A stretch of 64,000 bases of DNA from positions 157,048 through 221,047 of the forward strand of contig KB302699.1 in NCBI GenBank assembly GCA_000328365.1. The letters are read 5' to 3'. Below are positions 1 to 11,542 of this stretch, piece after piece. A program made the translations under genes and the position numbers. How positions within the stretch are numbered: position 1 is the stretch's first letter; every line of letters starts with the position of its first letter. Under the pieces are notes generated by a model, which was not told where the DNA came from, made no database searches, and was given only the letters and a program-made list of their open reading frames with translations. This DNA is from Capitella teleta (taxonomy: Eukaryota > Annelida > Polychaeta > Capitellidae).

Positions 1-1900
1 CAGCCTCGAGGTTCTTATGGCTGGGTGCTCGGCAATATTCACTCACTAAAGACCGCACAATGCGCGCCATATTGGGAACGTTAATCCTATCGAGAATCTC
101 TCCTTCTGCGACGAGCACTCGCTTCCAATCAATCACGTGACAACACGTGACCTCAGAGGTCATGACCTGCTTCGTCCATTTGACCTCTTGAGGCGCAGGT
201 CAGCGTGGATCTCCCGTCCCAACTGCGAGCGTGTCCTCGCGACATGGACTGAAAGGTGACCTGGTTTCGATCGCACATAACATATTACGCAATATATAAC
301 TGTGGACTAATCAACCGATCTTGACCCACCCCCAGACTATTCTGCCCAATTTATCGACCTGCGGCATTAATTACTCAGTACGCATGTGCATGCCTCACGC
401 TGAGCCGATTTACAAATCAACACAGCGAGTGAGTATTGCACTCGGGCATACCATTGAATAGGGATTGAGATCAAATAAGGCTAATTGAATATCTGTGTAT
501 ATTAGCCATGATTACAATAGCAGGTATTACGCCCTTGTCGTTATAGGTGAAGCGATGCATCCATTGGCTAACATTGTTGATTTAAATGGACACTACTTTT
601 TTGAAATTGTACAACAATCAGCCACTGATTAAAGATAATATATATAAGCCTAAGTTAGCCAAGCTTATAATTTATAAGTTTATTATAATTTATAAGTTTA
701 TAATTATACTGTATGAAACACGATACGGGTCTGAAATCCCGCTCACCCGAAACAATAGTTGAACAACGCTGTAGCACTCAGCAGTATCTCTGTTGCCGAC
801 CATACGTCAAATTGTACGTAGAAAATGATGACAATTACGACAAATGAATTAACAAGTGAATGAGAGTTCCAAACGAATGCCTTCGATATGAACACTCCGC
901 AGATGATCGCGAACTAATGAGTGATACTCATCACTTATTCATTGAGGAATTCTCGGGAAAACATCGGTGTTGATGTTGCGTGACCTAATTATAAGGTTGT
1001 ATATGACGCGTTGTCAAGGTAACCGTCTTTTTGAGATTGAGAAAGTGCCGCCAACTTTTGACCGCGTATGGAAGTGTAGCTCAATTTTGATCGGGTTGCC
1101 CGTGTAAAAGGAGATCGATATTGTTATGCCATGGGCTGGTAATATTAAAGACTCCAGGGTATGATTTATTCATGGGCTGACTGCATTCTGCATGGTGCAT
1201 CGACTCTTATGGCTCCCGATGACAAAATTTCGGCAGATATCGACATGGAATATCACGCTCTTATTTAGCACATGGGTATCTTTGCTGGGATATTGGCTGG
1301 TTGGAGTGCTACCACATCTCAAGTCTGTTTCCATGAACAAAGAATCTGCACTGCAATCTCGAATGAACGGTGTCTAATTAATTATATGGATAGAGCAGCG
1401 TACACCAGCCAATAAAACGCTCAATCTCAGGAAACACATACAATATCCTGGAATGACCTACATATTAATATTACAGACTATCCAATGATATTATGCGTGA
1501 TATTATCGCAGATATCGGCTGAATTGTTTTCATTGGGAGCTATTTGATAGCATGCGTCTACACTAGCATCATCTGCATGGTTGGTTGGTGTTGGTAAAAT
1601 CGGTTTACCATGAATGAGGTTTATCCCAATGATATGAGATGTATCAAGTATTGTCTGTCTTCTCAGGTTACTCGGGTAGCTCACATGTTCAAGAGAACCC
1701 TCCTTGATTTATCTGTCACTCGACCTAATCTCTGTCACTTGACCTAATCCATTGACACTGTGGTGATAAAATACTCATGTTAAAAAACTTAAAAGTGTTC
1801 TTGCTTCTTCTACTTCTGGGTGCGGAGTCGATAACAAAATGCTCTTAAAGTTCACCTTGAATCTGTGAAAATGTCAGTATTCTGAACCAATGACCTCAAC
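1..1900. other. Non-coding flank, no gene seen
   Basis: AT-rich sequence with only short random open frames (about 60 residues) and no recognisable protein. It holds a cluster of AGGTCA-type half-sites at 148-202 and a short AT-rich direct repeat (TTATAATTTATAAGTTTA-like) around 664-712. Nothing else stands out. Confidence 0.6.
148..202. promoter_or_regulatory. Cluster of AGGTCA half-sites
   Basis: Five copies of AGGTCA or its complement TGACCT lie within 55 bp (148-153, 157-162, 163-168, 181-186, 197-202). The copies at 157-168 form an everted AGGTCA/TGACCT pair. AGGTCA is the classical nuclear-receptor half-site. The same words are scattered through the window, so this may be a degenerate minisatellite rather than a functional element. 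Confidence 0.3.
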
Positions 1901-2574
1901 TGTATTTTGATTGGAGGATGAAAATATGACAAATGAAATTATACAAAAATGTCAGTGCAGAGTAACTCAGAATAATTATTCAAAATTTTTTTTTCGCAAA
2001 ATATATAGGTTGAGTATATAATTATTTGTATAGATCATAGATGAAAGATGAAAAACCAAAAACTCCATGCTGTTATTTCTAAAACATTTAATAAACAAAA
2101 TACATCCAAAAATAGTCCTTTTTAGGCAAACTTACAAAATTAGTTATTGCTGATTCAGACTCCTCCGTTGTCTTTGGTTATAATAATAAATCTTCAGTAA
2201 GAATAATAATGATGATGATAATAATGATGAAAAGGAGAATAATCAAAGAACACGACAAAAACCAAAAATATCATATTGAAAAAAAAAAGTTGCTAAAACA
2301 AACCATCATTTTTTTAAGTAAGGAGAGAAAGAGTCCAAGAGAAAAAAAAAAAAAAAATGAAATGGAAACAAAAAAAAATTGAAGGAAATAGAATAAAGTT
2401 CAGGGAGTGGAATTTTAACACAAAAGAAGTACAATCCGAAGAAGAAGAAAAAAAAGGAAAAAAAAAAAGAGAAGAGCAAACTGAAAAAGGATTTCACTTG
2501 CACGCAATAAATAACCACATAACATTTATAGTATCATAAGTGTTATATACGCATGAACGTCATGCAAGTATATG

Positions 2575-2622
2575 AGGTCAGAAGGGATTAAGGTCAAGGT
2601 CATAAGATCATGGTCAAGGTCA
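2575..2622. promoter_or_regulatory. Tandem TCAAGGTCA words
   Basis: AGGTCA at 2575-2580, 2591-2596, 2597-2602 and 2617-2622. Two copies are in the extended form TCAAGGTCA (2594-2602 and 2614-2622), the monomer site of ERR/NR5A-type receptors. A reverse-complement copy of the extended word lies at 5157-5165. It could equally be a short degenerate tandem repeat in the mex3 3' flank. Confidence 0.3.
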
Positions 2623-3145
2623 TAGAGGAATATCAGGTCGGGAGAGTTTGTATCGATAATGAAAAAGAGAGAGAAAAAGAAAATTAATCATATCAACATG
2701 GAGAAGAGGAGGTTGTGTTTTAACTAAAAACAATAGCACCAAATTAATTAAATAATATTAAAAATTCAATAAACCAAATATTATGCCAAGCTCTCAAAGA
2801 AATCTCAGGGATAGGTTATTTATATTATATGAAGAAGGTCGTAAAAAATCAATCAATTTTATCGGACGATAAACAGCTTGGCATCATGCCAATTGATTAA
2901 TGACATAAGAAGTGGAGGAAAGCACACAAGCATTTGATCGGATTCAACTTGTTTTTATAATTTGTAAGTCTCTTCTGACAAGACATAGAGAGCGAGAAAA
3001 GAAAAGGATGTTCCAAGGATTCGAAAGACTCTTTGGTGGGGGATGGAGGAGGTAAGGGAGGTGTTGGAAGGAGGGGCATATGTAGGAAATAAAATATAAA
3101 TAATAATAGACTGCACAAGAAAAATAATAATGATTAAGTTATGGC

Positions 3146-3189
<44 letters not shown>
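3146..3189. repeat. (AAT)n microsatellite
   Basis: Near-perfect AAT trinucleotide run of about 44 bp in the mex3 3' flank. On the minus strand it produces a poly-Leu artefactual frame. Confidence 0.95.
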
Positions 3190-5918
3190 CATAAATGAAA
3201 ATAAAAAGGAATATCACTTATCTTTTTTTTATTTTCAATGGAGGAGGTGGGGAAAAAAATCACTCGCATATTGGCAACAACGGGTAGGATAGAAAATAGT
3301 GTAATAAATTAAGAACTGTATGCAAAATACTGGTAGGGTGAATAAAATAATAAATAAAATTCTTTAAATAACACAGGATAACTTCTTTTCTCTCTCTTCA
3401 TAATATAAAAAAGAATGATAGAAAGAAAATATGGTAGGTGGGGGGGGAGTGAAATAGATAAGGAGAATAATTGATATGGTCTTAATATAGAAACAGCGTT
3501 AATCATGAGTCTGATACATGTACATAGAACGGAAAAAAAAAAAAAAAAAAAAAATGGGGGATAAATAAATTCTCCATGAAGAATCTTAAGTACCTTATAG
3601 CTAGATGTGAACATGCAAGAATTACTTAAGAACTACATGAATGACATGCAAATAGTAAGACAAGGATTATTGATATTCATGCAGAATTTTTTTTCAGACA
3701 AATTCTGATGATGAATATTTTTTTTATTTTATAAATAAAATTATGAAATGAATGTGTGGTTTTCAATATCAGATATCAGAAAATAAATGCATCTTATTTG
3801 AGAGGGTTATACAATGAGGATCAAAGCTGTTTTATCATGTATGTTTATAAGCCAAAATATACACAGGTGACAGTTTAGCATAAATTAAATATATCATGTG
3901 ACTTGGAATTTGCATATCTTGCATTTTTATTTATATATAATGTCTCTCTTTATGAATTAAATTATACAGCATCTTTTGGGTAGAAAAATATCTTCAGTTT
4001 CTATCTAAAATCTAAAATAATACAGAGTACAAACATTTTGTACTCTTTGATTTTCTTGCAGGAAGAGGGAAAGAAAAAGAAGAAAAAAATAAGAAAAAAA
4101 AAATCTTGAGGCAGAAAAAAAAATTTGCACAAACAAAAAACCGACCGGTCATCACTTCATCGAAAGGTATGTACAACAAAACACACTCATTGCTTTTATT
4201 ACTTACTTATAAACTTAATATATCTGGAGGATGAGTGGGGCAAGAGCATTTCTACAGATATGCAATACAAAATAAATGGCCTGGAGGGGGCGGGGCGCCT
4301 TCAGCCAGGTAAGCCAGCGGCCTAGTGCGACAGCACATCGTTGAAACCGCTAGAATCCCTGCCACTAAGACGTAAAGATCAGAGCTGCTCTGTACTTGGG
4401 TCTCGCAAAAGCTGCAGTGAATGCAATAATGCCTTAGCAAGTAATACATGCTCCCCCAACTAATGAATGCTCCCTCATACGAACCGATGCATTAATGAGT
4501 TGTGTAACACCAAAGTTTTGAATAATAAATGTGCCACAGATGTGGGAAAGAGAGAAGGAAAGGATTGGGTCAATGGCGTCGGGATACATAGATGGTCACA
4601 AGAGATCAGGATTTTGTGAGAATATGACCAAAAAAAAAAAGGAGATATACATGCACACGGCTAAAATACACAGCAAAACAAATATTAAGTATCTGGCTCT
4701 TTATAATATATTCCTAGGGTACAAAAAAATATAAATTTCATCTGGTTTAATTTTTTTTATGCATTTTTTTTTGGGGGGGAGGTTATATTATATATCATCT
4801 TTTTTGAAAATAGTTTTGACTCAGAGAAAGAAAACAAAAAAGAAAAGAAAAAAAGTAAGAGCACATTTGTGTCGGAATTAAGGGGAAAACTTGATTGTTG
4901 AAAAGTATTTCCTTATTTCCAAGAAAATTTGCTCAAATAATTTCCTCTCACAACATATATACATTTCTATGAATATACAAGTTGATAATAAAAAAAGTGC
5001 TTCATATAATCATCATCTTAGTTTACAGGTATTTTTTTTTATTCCCAAAATAAATATTAAAAATAGAAAATACTAAACTATATCATTCTGTATTTTATAC
5101 CTAGTAACAAATAAGTTTTATTCTGAGATTGAGGGATGCCCACAAACTTGTCCTTTTGACCTTGAGTGAAGGTCAGGCGATATGAATAATTATCCATTAG
5201 ATTCATGAGAAAAATACAGAAAAAAAAAAACCAACACATCAGACAATAAATAAATAATAATAAAAAAAATAAAAAAACAGAATAATTCAGAGTAATAATT
5301 GTTTAAAAGCACACAAACACATAAAACAATAAATAAAATACAAGCACTTTTAGTTTTCAGTCTTTCCATCATTGTTGACTTAATATACCAGGGACACTTA
5401 CGTCAGCTGTTTATGAAAACAAACAAAAATATCAAATAAATAAATAAAAAGTAAACAGAAAACTCTCACACAGAAGCGGAAAAAAAAAACAATTAAATTA
5501 AAAATATTTGCACTCAGAAACTGCAAACAAATGAACTTCACAACAATTCAAGTTTGTCTCATTTCGTATAAAACTAGAAAAACTGATTAATTAAACAATT
5601 CTTTGTACATGTATGTTTTGTTCTGTACACAATAACGTGACTATTATTCTGCATATTGCCATAGTAACCAATGAGAAACCTTATCACTCAAATCACACTG
5701 AAAAAAAAAAAAAAAAAAAACGTCCGGATAACAGAGAAAAAAAAAGTCTTTTTCTTTTTAATAATTCAAAGAGAGACTAGTTATTCACTGCAGGTGGTCT
5801 TTGGACATACAAAAAAATATATAAAATAAAAAAACAAACAGGAGCTAGCTAACTCAGAGAGAATTGCCTATTTGATTCCGGAGGGTGGGGAGGTGCAAAG
5901 CATACAAAAGGTTCTCGT

Positions 5919-7731
5919 TTACCAGGGGGAAACCTCACACTCGTGGTTGTTGAAGCCACCGGAACGAGGGTTCCCGATCGATCCCGTTGAGTCGGTGGGG
6001 CTGGTGGAGGTGCTGGGGCCTCGCACGCCAGGCAGGGGAGTGAACACGCTCATCCCGGGCAGACCCATGAGGCGTGCTTGCGTGGGAGCTTCGTCCAGGG
6101 AGCCGGAACCAGTTGGGGAGAGGGAGTCAATGAGGGAGGACATGGTCTGGTTGCAGGAGAGGTCAACCATGGCGTCCGACCAGATGCTGTGTCCAGCAAG
6201 GGTTCCGAGGGGATTGTCCAGCGAAGGGGACGAGCCAATGCCCTCGTCACTGTCGTACAGACCAGCAGCGCTCGTGCTGCCAGCGGCTGTGCTGAAGCCG
6301 TTGTAGGCAAAGATGTTGTTATCAATATTGCTTCTCTTCTGGTTGTTGTTGTGGTAGGACGTAAAGGCCGAGTCGCGGCTGGGCAGCTTGTACATGAGCA
6401 TATCCAGGTCGCTGGCTTCCACTCCGTTCGCATGGAAGTCGCTGATGTGATCTTGCATCGGTCGGTGCTGGGGAGCGTCAGATAGGTTGCCGCCCGTTCG
6501 CAAGGCAATGTGGTTCTCAATCTCTCTGCGTGCCTTCTCCACGTTATCTGGCAATCCGGTCACCTCAAAGATGGGCTCCTTGTCGCGCGACGGCGTCACT
6601 ATGTAGGTCTGTGCCTGCTGCTGGATGCGCTTGATGGTGGCTCCCTTGGGCCCCACCACCAGGCCAACCACTCTGTATGGCACTCTCACCTGAATCGTGA
6701 CCTGCCCTGGGGTGCCTGGGCTTGGTGGACCGTGCATACTGCCGCTGGAGTTGTTGCGCCTGCTTGCTCGGATCTGACTGAAGTGCTCGGCGGCAGACAG
6801 AATCTCCTTCTTGGCGAGTGAAACGTCTTCTTTTCGACCAGTGACCACAAATACCGGGGCTTCCCCCCTGACTGGGGTTCGGATGTACGTGTTTGTTTTG
6901 GCTCTGAGCGCTTTGATTTTGCAACCTGGAGTAGGAAGAGAAGAAAAAAGCAATACGTCAGAGATGGTGATGAAGTGTAGGAAGCTAGTCTGCTATCAGC
7001 TACTTCGCAGAGTGGAAGGAGGGGGTTTGGTTCAATAATATAGGTCGATGCCCTTTGGCTACTGAAGTAGAGGAAGGAAGAGGCTGCAAGTGTGCTGCAG
7101 TATGAGATGCGAGGTGCTCTCACATGATCGATCGGGAATGTCCTCACACAGCCACCACACCCCTGCGTGCAAATGGCCATGCACTTAAAAATGAACTGCA
7201 CTGACAACGAGAATCGACTCGGCTTCCAATGTCGGTATTGAAGCACAGTACATGTGCTAGCACATAACGTTGGCGAGGTAAAGGTCATGCCAGTCGTATT
7301 CGAGGAACGCATAAAATCATAAAATAAACGCTATGGGATCTGCGATTAGTTAAATAAATAACGGGTTTTTAATTAATTACACAGAGTGTGGTGACCGCCT
7401 TACCAATCAATTATCAATTAAATTGATTCACTAATCGATGTCTCTTACCTTGTCTACCAACGATCTCAGCAACGTGCTCCGAAGTCGGAACTTCGACGCA
7501 CTCAGCCGTCATGTTAGCTGATTTCTTCAATGTTGGTTGTTGTGAGTCGGACGAGTCGTCATAGGTCTGCGGCGGAGACTGACCTGAGTCAGAGTCCAGT
7601 CCGCCGATCTTGAATGATTTCGAGAGCTCCATGGTGGACAGTTCCAGGGCAACCGACTGCAGTGCCAAAGCACTCTGCTCGGCGACGTCACCGTTAGACG
7701 TATTCATGTCCAGTAGCAGACTAGCAGGCAT
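5919..7731 (-). CDS. mex3: MEX3-family RNA-binding protein, two KH domains, RING-less
   Basis: Cytoplasmic KH-domain RNA-binding protein of the MEX-3 family, which in animals represses or destabilises target mRNAs. Two coding exons: 7449-7731 and 5919-6925, joined through a 523-bp GT-AG intron; 429 residues. The intron splits the KH1 loop GRQ|G, the same place as in vertebrate MEX3 genes as I remember them. The start is set at 7731 because the protein then opens MPASLLLD, like vertebrate MPSSL; an in-frame upstream ATG exists but adds nothing family-like. KH1 spans about residues 78-145 (GRQG 92-95). KH2 spans about 172-240 (GPKG 186-189, followed by [17 protein letters not shown]). Beyond it lies a Ser/Asn-rich tail with a [11 protein letters not shown] patch and SPTDSTGS. 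The frame ends HECEVSPW, just where the vertebrate RING finger would begin; no RING is encoded. An embedded donor-like GTGAGG (5938-5933) leaves room for another isoform. Confidence 0.95.
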
Positions 7732-7779
7732 CACAGACAAGGTAGAAAAATAGTAGAGAACGTATAATCCGTGGATATG

Positions 7780-8000
7780 CAGAAAGATGAGAGGAGGATG
7801 AGAGTGTATCCTCACTCAGAGATCGCCAACTTTACTCTGAGCAACACTCGTGTGCCTATTTCCCTGATATGGCCATTATGACGTCACATACCTTCCCACA
7901 ATGCATCAAAATAGGTCAATATGGTATGCGCTGGTTGGCTGAGGGAGAAAATAGGGCGGGGTTTATGCAAATGAGGAAATCGGGCACCCGAGACGAGCTG
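7780..8000 (-). promoter_or_regulatory. Candidate mex3 promoter and 5' UTR
   Basis: Immediately upstream of the mex3 start codon. A consensus cyclic-AMP response element TGACGTCA lies at 7879-7886. A GC-box-like AGGGCGGGG sits at about 7952-7960 and an octamer ATGCAAAT at 7965-7972. An inverted CCAAT-like GGTTGGCTG lies near 7933. No TATA box is evident, in keeping with a GC-box-type promoter. The transcription start is not placed. Confidence 0.45.
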
Positions 8001-10693
8001 ATGCGAGAGGAATGCTAGGGGTGGTAGGATAGAATATAGCTTGATTTTGTGGTAAAAAAATGTCTTAATATCCCTTCAGGACACATATTACACATTCATT
8101 TGATGATTTTGCGCCTAAATATGTATAATATAATGCTTATATGAAGGGTTTATTAAATATAATCTCAATTATCAATGATATTTAGATTTGACATTCCTAG
8201 GAATTGCTACCTACCACCCCTATTGTATCGCAACGACCTTACGATGCTATAAATAAACGAGCATTTGTTTATATTTATACAAGGCTTGCTATGGGAGCAC
8301 GTTTTGGCCTTTTAAAAAGTGTCACAGCTCTTACGATCACGGTTATACGCATATACTAAAACCACCCCTTACTCACTTCGCATTTCGGGAAATACCGCAT
8401 CGTAAGCATTTCCAACGACTATTGTCAAATGATATAATCAAAGTTCCCTCATAATATCTGTTAGAAACTCGAACTTGTTTGATAGCTCAAAGCTTATAAA
8501 AACAGCAACATGCCCAGACACAATTCGATTATTTTATGACGCAGACTCACGCATTCTAGAATCGTCGCAATTATGATAAGTCAGTGTTTGATGATAAGGC
8601 GTGTCTCTAAATGAGTTGGTTTTTTTTTTTTTTTTTTTTTTTTCTTTTTCCCAATTATATACAACCGCGATACTAGTACCTTTTTACCTTTTATTAATTG
8701 TCGGGAGTCCGTATGTACTAATATGCTTATGTGGGTGCGCAGTTGCGTCAAGATTCATGTGATTAGAAACGTGGGTATAATTATGTGGATTGATCAAATG
8801 CGCAATTGAATTAGTTATGCCTTTCCTCGAGTGATTGACCTATTTCGCTATGTGGGTCATTTGATTGATCATGCAATGCCAAACGGGCATTACGTAACTT
8901 ATATAGATTACACACGCGCGTTACGTAATTTATGCTGTTCGCTACATATATTCAATATTAATTATTCATATGCATTCATAGAATAGATGCATTCAATATC
9001 GTAGTATACCCTATAAGTGAAGCGTATAATATTTACTATATACGATCGCCGGAATGCAATCTGTGTATACAATAATAATTATAATGTATCAGCATGCACT
9101 GCTGTGGCAATAGCCAATTTTAAGCATATCTTCAGTTAATAATTAAACATACATGTATCATATAATGTACTAATTGTACTTGCTGTTATTATTATATCGA
9201 TCATTCTGCTCCCACAATTCTCTTATTGGGTTAATCATTGCACATAACAATAAATGAAAGCAATGCACATAAACATAAAAGTGATGAACGTAAATATGCA
9301 GTGTATGTAACAGATATTTTCGCACGCACTCTAGATTTGCGCATGCGCTGTCGCCGCTAATGACGAGATGGTGAAGCGATTGAGAGAGCAGGACAGACAG
9401 AACACAGAATTCTGACTGTTTATTTTGCCATGCAGATCTGGCAGATTGAGGCGACGCGGTCGAAATTGATCTTTCCGGCGATGTTTCTCGCGAGATCGTT
9501 GAGTCAACACAAATGCGGTGTCCATTGATATCAACGTATGACATGAATTGATGGACACTTTCTCTATTTATCCCATTAGTGTGTCAATTTCGACATAGGG
9601 TTGCATACAATAGAAGGGATAATATTCGTCATGCACCACAAGTGAGATAAATATATACTCGGTTACACATCTTCAGCGAAATTTGGATGCTATTTGAGTG
9701 TATGGTAATTAACGGCTTAGATCTCGTAATTAGAAGAGACTGGCGTAGTTATTGACTAATTGACCCGTACAATTCCACAAGATGTAAGCAGGGCTGAAAT
9801 TATTGATTACGTAACTGGTAATTGGCTCCATTGACGCAACAACCAAATGGCAAATGCTCCGATTTGAGATCGAGAGGCATTTCTATAATAATTATTATCG
9901 TTTCAACTTCAGTTTTCAAATTAAAAGACCGCCATTTATGGTACTACATAACCACAATTCGCTGCCCAATGATAAAACGGCCCAAAAATGAACTTCTTAA
10001 TTACCATTATGAGGTAGGCCCCTATATACCGCGCGTTATATCACTATGGAGACACGGAATGAAACATGTCAATTTGTTTATACAATGAATGATGAATACT
10101 ATTAACCTGAACTACGTGTATATAATTAATTATATATAATTAATTATCTGAGGTCTGTTTTTGGGCTGTAGATTGCAGAGTGGCTGTCATGACAAAACAA
10201 AAGCGAGTGTGTGTGGAGCCACTGAGAGCGAACCGTATGCGAGGAGAACCTATTACACCTGAGATATCGGTCACGGTCACCCCATCACGGTCACACAGAT
10301 ATTTTGATCAGTCTTGTGCACTGCAGATGTGATAAGCGAATGCCATCCGCGTGCGGGATGTACTACTAGTACAAATAGTACAATATTGAATCGGAAGCAC
10401 TAGAGATTTGTGAGAGACTAATTTGAAATACACATGCTCAATTCCTTTGAAAACACGTTTGAATATCACGTGACAGGATTTCATTGCCGTTACAACGATT
10501 GTTGTTAATCATGAATATTCGAGGAACAATTAAATGCATGTATCGCTATCACTACACTGCATATAAGTATATTACATCAGGATATACATTATTTATACTA
10601 TAGTACTATATACATGTATGAAATATAAACTGATGCACCAGGATTCACAATAATAATATTATTATTGTAATCGCAATTCTCTAAATTCTGCTC

Positions 10694-10722
10694 CTTTTTG
10701 TTTTTGTTTTTGTTTTTGTTTT
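10694..10722. repeat. (TTTTTG)n simple repeat
   Basis: Hexamer TTTTTG repeated about five times in the desert upstream of mex3. Confidence 0.9.
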
Positions 10723-11378
10723 CTCTCTTTTCATTCCAGAATTTTTAATGGCGTTTACATGCTCAGCCGTCAGTCACGCGAAGGCTCGCACTATATGTAT
10801 AGTTGCATAGTAATAACCTATTCTAATTATAAGACCCAGATCAACTTCTGTGGAATCATGAAAATTCGAAGGAAGATGCAGCTGACACGACGTTGAGGCA
10901 CGTCTCTCATGATAGTAAACAATTCCAGTGTATAGCGTGCTCAGAAATTCAGTTGGAAGGCTGTACACTTTCGCAGTTTTTTTTTTTCCTGACTTCTCAA
11001 GAATTCGACTTATACTCGTCGTGTTCTCAGTTGATTGACAAGGACTGAAGAGGAAAAAAACGAAAAATGACTATTTACTTTTCTCATAATTATTGCTTGT
11101 TTAATTATAATAATAATAATGTAATATTGCGTATGTAGGTACAAGCGATGTAATTTATTCACAAGTAATCAACGTAAAACTATGAAACATGAATTATGCT
11201 TGGTGGCAATCGCCACTGTACTCATAAAGTACCGTAAGCATTAGAAGTTATTTTACGGAATCAATTCAATGGGAATCGATCGCGATAAGTAAATAATTAT
11301 TATTATACAGTCACGTACCCAATCTCGTCCAATATGACTCCTCACAGTCGTTTCAATTAATCTTTGAAAATCTGAAGG

Positions 11379-11462
11379 AAAAAAAAAAAAACAAAAAAAC
11401 AAACAACAAAAAAACAAAAAACAAAAACAAAAAACAAAAACAAAAACAAAAACAAAAACAAA
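11379..11462. repeat. (AAAAAC)n-like simple repeat
   Basis: About 84 bp of irregular A-runs separated by single C, becoming a regular AAAAAC hexamer array towards its right end. It is followed by a 30-T run at 11513-11542. Confidence 0.95.
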
Positions 11463-11507
11463 ATCAATACAAAGATTATTATTTCATGTTATTCGGTTTG
11501 GACGTTG

Positions 11508-11512
<5 letters not shown>

Positions 11513-11542
<30 letters not shown>
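11513..11542. repeat. Poly(T) run, 30 bp
   Basis: Uninterrupted T tract. The flanks show no SINE or LINE body that it could be the tail of. Confidence 0.95.

Larger units (their letters stand above)
1901..5918 (-). other. Probable long 3' UTR and 3' flank of mex3
   Basis: About 4 kb directly downstream of the mex3 stop codon. It is AT-rich and full of purine tracts and A-runs, without a credible coding exon on either strand. Vertebrate MEX3 mRNAs are known for long 3' UTRs, so part of this is probably transcribed; the end of the transcript cannot be placed from sequence. Contents: polypurine tracts near 2340-2480 and 4055-4125, an AAT microsatellite at 3146-3189, A-runs near 3535-3554 and 5702-5720, AGGTCA clusters at 2575-2622 and 5157-5175, and one higher-complexity GC-richer island at about 4250-4450. 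Confidence 0.45.

Noticed and set aside
4252-4449. Minus-strand frame containing GHLFCIAYL, reminiscent of the MEX3 RING GHNLFCMEC
   Set aside because: The surrounding cysteines and histidine are not in RING spacing and no splice acceptor joins it in frame to mex3; judged chance.
5872-6485. Plus-strand frames of 135-144 codons over mex3 exon 2
   Set aside because: Antisense shadows of the well-supported mex3 coding exon.
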